A stretch of 5,037 nucleotides of DNA, from assembly GCA_021826835.1 (NCBI GenBank), contig JAKAYH010000027.1:1-5037 (forward strand). Reading direction: 5' to 3'. The DNA comes from Thermoplasmata archaeon. GTDB lineage: Archaea > Thermoplasmatota > Thermoplasmata > Thermoplasmatales > Thermoplasmataceae. The notes under the pieces were generated by a model. That model did not search any database. It saw nothing but the letters and a program-made list of their open reading frames with translations, and was not told the DNA's origin. Shown in pieces: positions 1 through 5,037 of this stretch (position 1 is its first letter; each line of letters starts with the position of its first letter). Made by a program: the position numbers and the translations under genes.

Positions 1-127
1 GAATAATACCATAACCAATAGTTGCCAGCAAAATAACAAATAACATCACTATGGTACGGTACTTTCTGATGTCCCAAGTAAATTCATAACGTGCCACCGC
101 GAACAGACGCGATATCGTGTTGTTCAT
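1..127 (-). CDS. ABC-2-type transporter permease, N-terminal fragment
   Basis: The reverse strand from the ATG at 127-125 reads MNNTISRLFAVARYEFTWDI and then RKYRTIVMLFVILLATIGYG before leaving the window after 42 codons. An amphipathic start with an 'ARYEFTWDIRK' stretch, followed directly by a hydrophobic helix (about residues 26-42), is how ABC-2 (NosY/CcmB-like) membrane permeases begin, especially archaeal ones. The protein would sit in the cytoplasmic membrane and pair with an ATPase, probably encoded further left. Only the first membrane segment is visible, so the substrate cannot be inferred. Its codons (CGT, GCG, CTG) are more G+C-rich than those of the rest of the window, which suggests this is older core sequence and that what follows is acquired. 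Other small membrane proteins could start this way. Confidence 0.6.
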   Translation of the reverse strand, partial: MNNTISRLFAVARYEFTWDIRKYRTIVMLFVILLATIGYGII

Positions 128-496
128 GTAAATTGTAATTCTATTAATGATATTTTATTGTTTTGTTATTTTTAAATGTGCTTTATAACTCACGCATATA
201 GTGAAATACAGGAAGGGTTGTTGCCCTTTAAAACACTAAAACTTATCACAACTCCAAGGAATAAGGGAAAATAGGATATCGGACTGGATCAGCTTTCTTC
301 AATAAACGAGTTCTATTATAGTTAGAATTGATAGACAGGGATTTTGTTCGAGTTTTAAGTGAATACTTAGTTATTAAGGACTAAACCCGTTTTTAAGGAT
401 GATTTGAAAGACATAAATTTAAACCTAAAGGTAGGCTTATTTGTAGAAAGAGTTATATTGAATTACGTCTATCAATTTTATCTTCGGGTGAACTAT
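128..496. other. Intergenic region between divergent genes
   Basis: No convincing gene lies here. On the reverse strand a T/A-rich tract at about 140-175, including TTTAAAAATA, lies roughly 25-50 bases before the permease ATG and could be its promoter. AAGGG and CCCTT (about 213-228) can form a 5-bp hairpin of unknown meaning. The reading frame of the downstream + gene is already open from 371, with a TTG at 404 that could be an alternative start. The region presumably holds promoters for both flanking genes, but I see no clear operator. Confidence 0.4.
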
Positions 497-1315
497 ATGC
501 AGGAATCAACCATCTGGACCTCTATTGAAAGAAATGATAGGAAACTGGATTCGTTGTTTGATTCTCTAGAGAATGCATATTCGTTTAAGCGGGTCATTCT
601 TTTGAATGAAGAGGAGGAATATCAATATGCAATACACGAATTTAGAAATAATCCGTTTAAAAACATTAGATATGTCTCTGGTCAGATTGTAAAGTTTAAA
701 AGAGAAAGAGAAGTAGACTCTTTTAATATAGATAATGATAGTATAACACAGGAGCAAACAAACAATCCACCAATCATAGGATACTCAAATTTCGTTGTTT
801 TCAATAAAAATATCTGGATCGAGCAAAAGGGTAGAATACTAGGACAAAGACAAGTTCTGAACGCAATTTTAAAATTTTGTGAGGAAAAAATCAAAATAGA
901 AAAATTAGACATAGATTTTGTCACAGATAGTAAGGCGATGGATCAATTTATTGAAACTCAAGAAAAAATAATACTAATAAGGTTTTCAAATATAATTCTC
1001 AATCCTGACAATCCAGATCGAAATATTCAAAGATTTGAAGAAATCATAAAAGATTCTAACAGTAAAAATACTGAGTTTTCAAACAGTTCAGGAGAGGGTA
1101 TAAATAAGGAATCTAGCATTGTAAAAGGAGGACTAAAACTTGCCGAAATGCAAAAACTTAATGTTAAAATAGAAGGAGAAATTGGGGGGGAGAAACAAGA
1201 GTTTAATTCTTCAAAAGGAAGGAACAAGCAGAAGGAGAAGGTAAAATACGAGAAAGGAAAACGTGATGAGAGTGTAATGTCAAAACTAATTCAAAAAATT
1301 AAGGAATTGATTTAA
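497..1315 (+). CDS. Hypothetical soluble protein with Lys/Glu-rich C-terminus
   Basis: I do not recognise this protein. I chose the ATG at 497 because GGTGA, a good Shine-Dalgarno match, stands 5 bases before it. The frame is open upstream and a TTG at 404 would add 31 residues. The 272-residue product starts MQESTIWTSIERNDRKLDSL and has no signal peptide or membrane helix. Residues 1-170 look like a mixed alpha/beta fold with short strands (for example IGYSNFVVFNKNIWIE). Next comes 'IRFSNIILNPDNPDRNIQRF' (about 161-180). The last 80 residues are low-complexity, rich in Lys, Glu, Ser and Asn. A strand-rich region followed by an 'NP.NP' turn and a polar tail loosely recalls DUF4747-type proteins of defence loci, but that is only an impression. 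The coding region contains a run of seven G at 1184-1190. It ends in a 4-base tail-to-tail overlap with the next gene. Confidence 0.7.
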   Translation: MQESTIWTSIERNDRKLDSLFDSLENAYSFKRVILLNEEEEYQYAIHEFRNNPFKNIRYVSGQIVKFKREREVDSFNIDNDSITQEQTNNPPIIGYSNFVVFNKNIWIEQKGRILGQRQVLNAILKFCEEKIKIEKLDIDFVTDSKAMDQFIETQEKIILIRFSNIILNPDNPDRNIQRFEEIIKDSNSKNTEFSNSSGEGINKESSIVKGGLKLAEMQKLNVKIEGEIGGEKQEFNSSKGRNKQKEKVKYEKGKRDESVMSKLIQKIKELI

Positions 1316-1326
1316 TTATTTTTCTC
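1311..1326 (+). terminator. Possible T-rich terminator at convergent gene ends
   Basis: A T-rich stretch (TTTAATTATTTTTCT) directly follows and overlaps the stop codon of the + gene. On the opposite strand a T6 run at 1298-1293 lies just after the stop of the membrane-protein gene. T-rich tracts without a strong hairpin are typical of archaeal transcription ends. The two stop codons overlap, so each terminator would lie inside the other gene's 3' end. Confidence 0.25.
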
Positions 1327-1845
1327 TGCTTCTTCCCAACTCTTCATTAGTTTCTCACTTTTTCTGGCAGCAGTTATTGCTATTTTTCTTAAAGCTTTAG
1401 TTATAAGGACGAAAGTACCAAGAAACCCATATATTATTGCAAATAATGCTAACGCTTGAATTGTAACATTATAATATACCATCTCTATAAAACCAAATAA
1501 TGGGATAGATAGGAAGATCCAATACGAGGACCAGGAGGTTTGAAATAATAGATATTGATAGTTTCTAGAAGCTATTAAGGCAGATAGATAATTTTCGTCT
1601 TGGATTGAGTAAATTATTGCATATGTTGCTAAAATTAGGCCCAGAAGTGCAACATCCAAGCCAATTACGAATATTACTTCTGTTGTGCTCATTGGATGAA
1701 GTTTATGGAACAAAGTTAATATCGAAACTATTAAGAGTGAGATGTAAAAATCCAAAGATCCTCTAGAGAAAAAAATACCCCTAATGCCTCCGTTTAGGTG
1801 AAATAGGTAGGTGATTGAATAATATCTTAGGTTGTTATTTCGCAT
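1312..1845 (-). CDS. Four-helix integral membrane protein of unknown function
   Basis: This 177-residue protein has about four hydrophobic segments: residues 32-48 (FYISLLIVSILTLF), 57-80 (VIFVIGLDVALLGLILATYA...), 108-126 and 131-150. An N-terminal stretch of about 30 residues precedes them, and a short basic/acidic tail ends in KSWEEAEKNN. Segment 2 runs into 'YSIQDENYLSALIASRNYQY', a polar loop predicted to lie between helices 2 and 3. I know similar 'ALLGFILATYAI' small membrane proteins only as hypothetical. They occur in accessory regions, but I cannot assign a role. The ATG at 1845-1843 is preceded on its strand by GAGATGA, an acceptable ribosome site, with an A/T-rich box about 20 bases upstream. 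The gene converges on the 497-1315 gene and overlaps it by 4 bases. Confidence 0.72.
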   Translation of the reverse strand: MRNNNLRYYSITYLFHLNGGIRGIFFSRGSLDFYISLLIVSILTLFHKLHPMSTTEVIFVIGLDVALLGLILATYAIIYSIQDENYLSALIASRNYQYLLFQTSWSSYWIFLSIPLFGFIEMVYYNVTIQALALFAIIYGFLGTFVLITKALRKIAITAARKSEKLMKSWEEAEKNN

Positions 1846-1877
1846 AATTTCATCTCATAAAATAAGTATATGAGAGT

Positions 1878-1894
1878 AGTATTAAAATAATACT
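1878..1894. repeat. Perfect hairpin/palindrome upstream of the membrane-protein gene
   Basis: AGTATTA and TAATACT are perfectly complementary (7 bp, loop AAA). The element lies 33-49 bases upstream of the ATG of the reverse-strand membrane-protein gene, a suitable position for an operator. It could equally be a hairpin terminator for something on the right, or chance in A/T-rich DNA. Confidence 0.4.
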
Positions 1895-1907
1895 TAACAG
1901 TTCTTAG

Positions 1908-1922
1908 TTTGGATTAACCAAA
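1908..1922. repeat. Short hairpin TTTGG-ATTAA-CCAAA
   Basis: This is a perfect 5-bp inverted repeat with a 5-base loop, followed on the + strand by more A. On the reverse strand it would be a hairpin with U residues before it rather than after, so it does not fit a rho-independent terminator well there. It marks the left shoulder of the G+C-rich block. Confidence 0.3.
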
Positions 1923-1940
1923 AAATATAGTGGATTGGAT

Positions 1941-2110
1941 CCTTATCGTGCGGTCGAGAGTCCCATTAATACCCACCCCTAAATTGCACTCCGCAGGAGA
2001 GAATAATGTGCCCGAAGCGAACCGGAAGTCTTGCGAAGCAAGACCGAGTGGTGTAAGCGTTAGCGGTGGGTGGTGCGGAACACCACACATAAACCATAAA
2101 TGGCCAGCAC
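1941..2110. other. G+C-rich, highly structured non-coding segment; possible RNA gene or mobile-element relic
   Basis: By hand count 62 of 120 bases between 1981 and 2100 are G or C, against about one third or less around it. The block folds readily. ACCCACC (1971-1977) pairs with GGTGGGT (2065-2071) to enclose CTCC/GGAG (1989-1999, loop GCA) and a 7-bp stem GTCTTGC/GCAAGAC (2028-2044, loop GAA). GTGGTG/CACCAC (2070-2086, loop CGGAA) follows and competes with the closing stem at two bases. Short ORFs cross it on both strands, but they read like translated stems (clusters of Pro, Gly, Arg and Cys) and I do not believe them. I see no tRNA, 5S, RNase P or SRP RNA consensus. Options are a structured small RNA, the RNA-bearing end of an IS200/IS605-type element whose transposase is gone, or an attC-like folded recombination site. 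None is proven. Confidence 0.4.
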
Positions 2111-2115
2111 AGGAC

Positions 2116-2126
2116 CTCAACTTGAG
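2116..2126. promoter_or_regulatory. 11-base palindrome CTCAACTTGAG, possible operator
   Basis: CTCAA-C-TTGAG is a perfect odd palindrome 65 bases before the start of the 50-residue ORF that precedes the antitoxin-like gene. Toxin-antitoxin operons are often repressed by the antitoxin at such sites. No second copy is obvious here, so this is a weak call. Confidence 0.25.
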
Positions 2127-2190
2127 TGAACATAGCTAATGAAAGCTTTTCCAAGATGAGTGCGAGGCATAAATCGAGAGAGGGTTAGGG

Positions 2191-2343
2191 ATGAATTTTG
2201 ATTGGGAACTAAGCATGGAGTATTATGTTCGACTTGCAGGCGAGCTAAATGCAAATGGTAATTGGCGAAGGCTCAAAGAGAGGATTGCTAAAAGTCGGAT
2301 GGAGAATTTGAGCCAAATCATACTAAAAGATATTAAAATCTGA
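2191..2343 (+). CDS. Small hypothetical protein upstream of the antitoxin-like gene
   Basis: This ORF of 50 codons begins MNFDWELSMEYYVRLAGELN and continues NWRRLKERIAKSRMENLSQI before a short IKI end. The product looks helical and charged, with no membrane segment. The ATG follows AGAGGGTTAGGG, purine-rich and a possible ribosome site. Only 19 bases separate its stop from the next start, so the two would be co-transcribed. I do not recognise the family. It could be the partner of the antitoxin (50 residues is short for a RelE or PIN toxin), a shortened remnant of one, or a chance ORF. The balanced amino-acid composition and the tight spacing favour a real gene. Confidence 0.5.
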   Translation: MNFDWELSMEYYVRLAGELNANGNWRRLKERIAKSRMENLSQIILKDIKI

Positions 2344-2362
2344 AAGAATATAGAGTTATATT

Positions 2363-2539
2363 ATGACCACAGCAAAACAGTCAAGGCTTGTAAGCATACC
2401 GAAGTCAGATTTGGATAGTCTTTATGCCACCATCGAGGCTCTTGAAAATGAGTATGTAATGGATCAGCTTGAAAGGAGCGAGAAAGATATACAAAATGGG
2501 AAAGTAAGGAACGTTAGAGAGTTTATGAAAGAACTCTAG
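2363..2539 (+). CDS. Antitoxin-like small protein (RelB/Phd-type tail), apparently without its toxin
   Basis: This is a 58-residue protein. The N-terminal part, TTAKQSRLVSIPKSDLDSLY, gives a short strand and a helix. The C-terminal half, LERSEKDIQNGKVRNVREFM, is a charged helix with the 'SxKDIxxGxVRxxxEFxxEL' pattern common at the toxin-binding end of small type II antitoxins. Such proteins bind and neutralise a RelE-like or other toxin and repress their own operon. The length suits this role. The toxin gene would normally follow or overlap the stop, but the next 150 bases hold no forward ORF resembling one, so it is an orphan or part of a decayed pair. An A/T-rich TTATATT directly precedes the ATG and no strong ribosome site is seen, so the message may be coupled to the upstream ORF. 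A diverged copy of its 3' end recurs at 4892-4951. Confidence 0.65.
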   Translation: MTTAKQSRLVSIPKSDLDSLYATIEALENEYVMDQLERSEKDIQNGKVRNVREFMKEL

Positions 2540-2586
2540 TAATATTTCTTTGCTTCATCTTTGTGAAGGGTTGCTCTGAGCGTTAC
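2492..2586 (+). repeat. Diverged direct repeat, left copy
   Basis: This stretch aligns with 4892-4984 over its whole length, with about two thirds identical bases by hand count (roughly 64 of 95) and a net length difference of two bases. It includes the last 15 codons of the antitoxin-like gene and about 47 bases beyond it. Shared blocks include GAACTCTA, TTTGTG, GCTC and GCGTTAC. The copies flank the OLD nuclease gene. Confidence 0.65.
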
Positions 2587-2610
2587 TTTCTTCTGCTCTT
2601 CATTTATTTC
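2536..2610 (-). pseudogene. Possible remnant of a small gene, converging on the antitoxin gene
   Basis: The reverse strand holds 24 open codons, NEIN then EEQKKVTLRATLHKDEAKKY and a final Y, ending in TAG at 2538-2536. That stop overlaps the antitoxin stop. The open stretch begins after a TGA and has no start codon. The phrase 'VTLRATLHKDEAKKYY' looks like the N-terminal strand and helix of small ribbon-helix-helix-type proteins, which would continue beyond this stop. The repeat copy at about 4939-4984 reads HKNGAIKYY in the matching place, so His-Lys, Ala and Lys-Tyr-Tyr are kept. I infer a decayed gene. It may instead be a chance reading of conserved non-coding sequence. Confidence 0.3.
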
Positions 2611-2696
2611 ATTTCAGATCTATAGAAGCATCAGAATTTAGAAATGAATTATTTACTGTAGCTAGCTTGCCGTTAAAATAATTAAAGGATTCATTA

Positions 2697-4532
2697 TTAT
2701 GGATTATTTTGAATTTTAGTGTGTAAGAAATTGAGAATTTTTTCTATTCTACTAACTGTTTCTGGTTGCCAATTAAATCTTCTTTTCAATATTAGACACT
2801 CTTGAATAGCCAAGTTGAACTGAGACTTTTTAAATTCTATAGAATCGGAAGCTGCAATCTGTTGAAAAGAAAGAGCTTCAGAAGATTGAAATAAGTCTTC
2901 TAAAGACTTGTTCTCCCATTTTTGATCGATATCTTTTAAAGTAAAAATTACAGATGATACGAACTTTCCAAACTTTTTTAAATACCTATGCTTTTGTTCA
3001 TTCCCTTCTTTGTCTCCATCAAGTAGTATAATAAACTTCTTCCCCCAACCCATATACATACTAATCAGAGCATCCATAGTGGATGCGCCAAAAGCGGGCA
3101 TAAGGTTGATTTTTACCTCGTTATTAAGAATTACCTCGTTAAAATATTTTAGCGTATAGAAATCATTCTTTCCCTCTAGAAACACGCAGCTTGGGATCTT
3201 TTCTAATTCGCTTGGAACGTATTCTAATATATCTAGGACTGGCTGGAAATATGAAGTTTCTTTAGGGTTTTTAGAAACAAATGTTCTATAATGCTCAACG
3301 GTAACGTTAGTACTATTTGGGACATCATCTTCTGATGATTCTACATTAAATCCTCCGTTTTTGACAACATAAGTACTTTCGAGCCAGTTTGGGTTTATCA
3401 TATAATGGCTGTGGGTAGTGTAAATTATGGTAACTTTATTTCCAAAATTTTCAAAATGTTTTAGTAGTTGATTTTGTGCTGAAGAATGCAGATTAGAAGC
3501 TGGTTCATCAAATAGGAAAATCAAACCTTTTTTTGAATCTGGCCTATAAGGTCGAAACTGCGTAAAAAGTAGGAAGGTAAAAAACCATCTGAATCCAAGA
3601 GACCGGTCCTTTACATTGTATACTCCGTCTGAAGATTCGATATAGAATTCAAGATATGCCCCCTTTATGCTGTCCTCTCCACTTTCGATCTTGATTCTAG
3701 ATGCTTTGACTTCCTTTTTAAACATTTTATACCATGATTCAAATATTACGTTAGTGACCTTATCTTCCATTAACTGAATTATTCTTCTTAGGTTGCTCTT
3801 GTCGTTTTCGTTGTCACTCTTTATTCTGTTAATAAGATGTTCTTCTATTGTAACGTTAATATCTAAAGAATACAAGATGTCCTGAATAAGCTTCTTATAA
3901 AACTCCTCTTTTTCATCAGTTGATAAAATATCAATAGAAAGATATATTCTTGAAGGAAAGTCAAAAAGGAAATTAGGGAAGTATACAATGTCAGGTATAC
4001 GTTTGTTACAGATCTTATCCAATTCTATCCATGTTTTTTTGTCCTTTTCATAGAGATTGACTCCAGTACCTTTAGGGTCATTTCTCTCACTGACCTTGAA
4101 TCCAGGGCTCCAAGTTCTATTTATGTCCTTGAACTTTGAATTCTCAAAGTTATAAAACCTTCTGTAAATAGTGTTGGTAACGTCCTTTATTTCGGAATAT
4201 TTTTTGTTTATATTCAAGTATTTGTTTAGCTCTTCAATGTCTTCCGATTCAAATTCTAACTCTGCACCGATTGTTATTGCTTTTCCAAAGTTAGCTCTTT
4301 CACTTAATGGTAAAAAAGCATTAGGGTCATTATCTATAGTTTTTTCAGGTTTTTCAATTGGTCCTCGTTCTAGATTTGGGTCAAAGTTACTTATCGCCTC
4401 CAAAATAGTAGTCTTACCACTTTCGTTTAAACCAACTAATGTATATACATTTGAAGAGGGGGATTGGTTCAGTTCAAAAGTCAATTTCCTTATGCCTTTA
4501 AAGTTTTCAAAATTAAAGCGTACAAATTTCAT
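2697..4532 (-). CDS. OLD-family ATP-dependent nuclease (AAA/ABC-type ATPase plus TOPRIM domain)
   Basis: The product is a likely anti-phage or DNA-processing endonuclease: an ATPase that controls a metal-dependent TOPRIM nuclease, as in P2 OLD and Gabija GajA. Numbering starts at the ATG at 4532. The protein opens with MKFVRFNFENFKGIRKLTFE. Walker A GLNESGKT is at 34-41, a signature-like RSLGFR at 310-315, Walker B LIFLFDEP at 337-344 with the D-loop SNLH, and the switch histidine in TTHSHYM at 372-378. The TOPRIM part shows FLEGKND (Glu453), a PAFGAST turn at 479-485 and LLDGD (Asp505, Asp507), then EDLF near 545. All expected catalytic residues are present and 611 residues is a normal length. 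An upstream ATG at 4565 would add 11 residues, but these overlap an A/T-rich promoter-like tract. The coding region ends with three in-frame stops. No UvrD/GajB helicase or reverse transcriptase is adjacent, so it looks like a class 1 solitary OLD. Confidence 0.93.
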   Translation of the reverse strand: MKFVRFNFENFKGIRKLTFELNQSPSSNVYTLVGLNESGKTTILEAISNFDPNLERGPIEKPEKTIDNDPNAFLPLSERANFGKAITIGAELEFESEDIEELNKYLNINKKYSEIKDVTNTIYRRFYNFENSKFKDINRTWSPGFKVSERNDPKGTGVNLYEKDKKTWIELDKICNKRIPDIVYFPNFLFDFPSRIYLSIDILSTDEKEEFYKKLIQDILYSLDINVTIEEHLINRIKSDNENDKSNLRRIIQLMEDKVTNVIFESWYKMFKKEVKASRIKIESGEDSIKGAYLEFYIESSDGVYNVKDRSLGFRWFFTFLLFTQFRPYRPDSKKGLIFLFDEPASNLHSSAQNQLLKHFENFGNKVTIIYTTHSHYMINPNWLESTYVVKNGGFNVESSEDDVPNSTNVTVEHYRTFVSKNPKETSYFQPVLDILEYVPSELEKIPSCVFLEGKNDFYTLKYFNEVILNNEVKINLMPAFGASTMDALISMYMGWGKKFIILLDGDKEGNEQKHRYLKKFGKFVSSVIFTLKDIDQKWENKSLEDLFQSSEALSFQQIAASDSIEFKKSQFNLAIQECLILKRRFNWQPETVSRIEKILNFLHTKIQNNP

Positions 4533-4542
4533 AATCTGATGC

Positions 4543-4563
4543 CTAAATATATAATATAATATC
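4543..4563 (-). promoter_or_regulatory. A/T-rich promoter-like tract before the OLD gene
   Basis: On the reverse strand ATATTATATTATATATTTAG lies directly before the ATG at 4532. If this is an archaeon, a TATA box centred near 4557 would place the transcript start at about the ATG, giving a leaderless message. In a bacterium it could supply a TATAAT-type -10. Either way it argues that translation starts at 4532 and not at 4565. No strong Shine-Dalgarno sequence is visible (only GGCATCAG). Confidence 0.4.
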
Positions 4564-4565
4564 AT

Positions 4566-4891
4566 TTATAATTTTATGCCATAAATAGATTACCACGTTC
4601 CAGTTTTTAATCTTAATCTAATTGTAACAAAACAAATTATGAACGCTCTTTTCAGGTAATAAGGAATACAAAATTTTTACATGACATTTACGTTTACGAT
4701 CAGATCAGAAATACTGAACATAGATTTGAGACGTGAACTCTGGTATGCGATTATTTCATGATCAAAAACAAAGCCTACCTCCAATCTGAATGGTGAAAAA
4801 CTCTATTATATTAACTTATATATAATAATAAATTTTTACCTATCAATCCAGGAATGAATAGAGCGAATGAAGTCATTTCGAAGGAGAACAA
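4566..4891. other. Region without an intact gene, upstream of the OLD gene
   Basis: I find no believable ORF. A 26-codon frame at 4681-4761 (MTFTFTIRSEILNIDLRREL...) shares 'DL...L.YA.I' with the antitoxin-like protein and might be a distant scrap of one, but the match is too short to call. A very A/T-rich stretch at about 4801-4840 (TATATAATAATAAATTTTT) could be a promoter reading right towards the decayed antitoxin. Tandem TTTACG (x2) and ATCAG (x2) at 4687-4708 are probably chance. Confidence 0.4.
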
Positions 4892-4984
4892 AAGAATGAC
4901 TGAGTTAGGGATGCGAGCAAGTTCTTGAAGGAACTCTATAATACTTTATAGCACCATTTTTGTGTGCAATAGCTCCTGCGTTAC
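4892..4984 (+). repeat. Diverged direct repeat, right copy
   Basis: Counterpart of 2492-2586. The left ends are exactly 2,400 bases apart, and the alignment stays gap-free across the antitoxin tail to about 4938 before one-base gaps appear. Similarity fades after the GCGTTAC block, although short T/C-rich matches continue to about 4994. Confidence 0.65.
4895..4951 (+). pseudogene. Decayed antitoxin gene, C-terminal remnant
   Basis: In the frame that matches the intact gene at 2363-2539 this reads N-D-stop-VRDASKFLKELYNTL-stop, against NGKVRNVREFMKEL in the intact protein. The TGA at 4901-4903 replaces a lysine codon. Upstream the homology is broken by probable frameshifts (SKENKR appears in another frame), and no start or N-terminal half can be recognised. 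The stop has moved four codons downstream. It is therefore a remnant of a related antitoxin gene, too diverged for a recent duplication. Confidence 0.5.
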
Positions 4985-5037
4985 CCTATTCTCTAAAATG
5001 ACCTATTCTCAGTTATCACAATCCATGCAAGTTGCCT

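Noticed and set aside
246..380. Reverse-strand open frame ending LLKKADPVRYPIFPYSLEL
   Set aside because: It has no ATG, GTG or clear start, runs for only about 45 codons between stops, and shows no family likeness or ribosome site.
566..1227. Reverse-strand ORFs opposite the 497-1315 gene
   Set aside because: They are Ser/Leu/Phe-rich readings of the complement of a Lys/Glu-rich gene, the usual antisense artefact.
1938..1980. tRNA-like T-arm (GGTCGAGAGTCCC)
   Set aside because: The loop does not match the TTCRA consensus, and no D-arm, anticodon arm or acceptor pairing can be built on either strand.
1930..2139. 69-codon forward ORF, and overlapping reverse ORFs, across the G+C-rich block
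   Set aside because: The reading is dominated by translated stem sequence (Pro/Gly/Arg/Cys clusters), has no good ribosome site, and is open on both strands at once simply because G+C-rich DNA has few stops.
4171..4539. 122-codon forward ORF opposite the OLD gene
   Set aside because: It lies entirely antisense to the conserved ATPase domain, including Walker A, so it is a shadow frame.
4681..4761. 26-codon ORF with slight likeness to the antitoxin N-terminus
   Set aside because: Only four or five residues agree, and its distance to the decayed antitoxin tail is about twice that in the intact gene, so chance is as likely.
1..5037. CRISPR array or retron
   Set aside because: No short regularly spaced repeats are present, and no reverse transcriptase gene accompanies the OLD nuclease in this window.

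Overview
The window is A+T-rich DNA (about one third G+C outside one anomalous block). It carries a solitary OLD-family nuclease gene, a small antitoxin-like gene with no visible toxin, decayed gene remnants, and two genes whose products I cannot name. The host is uncertain. I lean towards an archaeon (Thermoplasmata or Nitrososphaeria type) for three reasons: the truncated first gene begins like archaeal ABC-2 permeases, TATA-like tracts sit close to start codons, and one start is preceded by GGTGA. An A+T-rich bacterium such as a Bacteroidete is not excluded.

Layout: 1-127 (-) is the N-terminus of an ABC-2-type permease running off the left edge. 128-496 is non-coding. 497-1315 (+) encodes an unrecognised soluble protein of about 272 residues with a Lys/Glu-rich tail. 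It overlaps tail to tail by 4 bases with 1312-1845 (-), a 177-residue protein with four predicted membrane segments. 1846-2190 has no convincing gene. It holds two perfect small hairpins and a block (about 1941-2110) near 50% G+C with several stems, which may be a structured RNA or the relic of a mobile element. 2191-2343 (+) is a 50-residue ORF, followed after 19 bases by 2363-2539 (+), a 58-residue antitoxin-like protein with no toxin after it.

The main gene, about 2697-4532 (-), encodes an ATPase plus TOPRIM protein of the OLD (overcoming lysogenization defect) nuclease family, related to GajA. No UvrD-like GajB helicase gene lies beside it. 4533-5037 has no intact gene, but 4892-4984 is a diverged direct copy of 2492-2586. 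Both copies hold the tail of the antitoxin gene and the same following sequence, exactly 2,400 bases apart at their left ends. The OLD gene therefore sits between an antitoxin gene and a decayed relative of it, which suggests a small defence or accessory island built from repeated toxin-antitoxin-type units.

The nuclease call is strong. The links between the other genes and defence are inference from position only.
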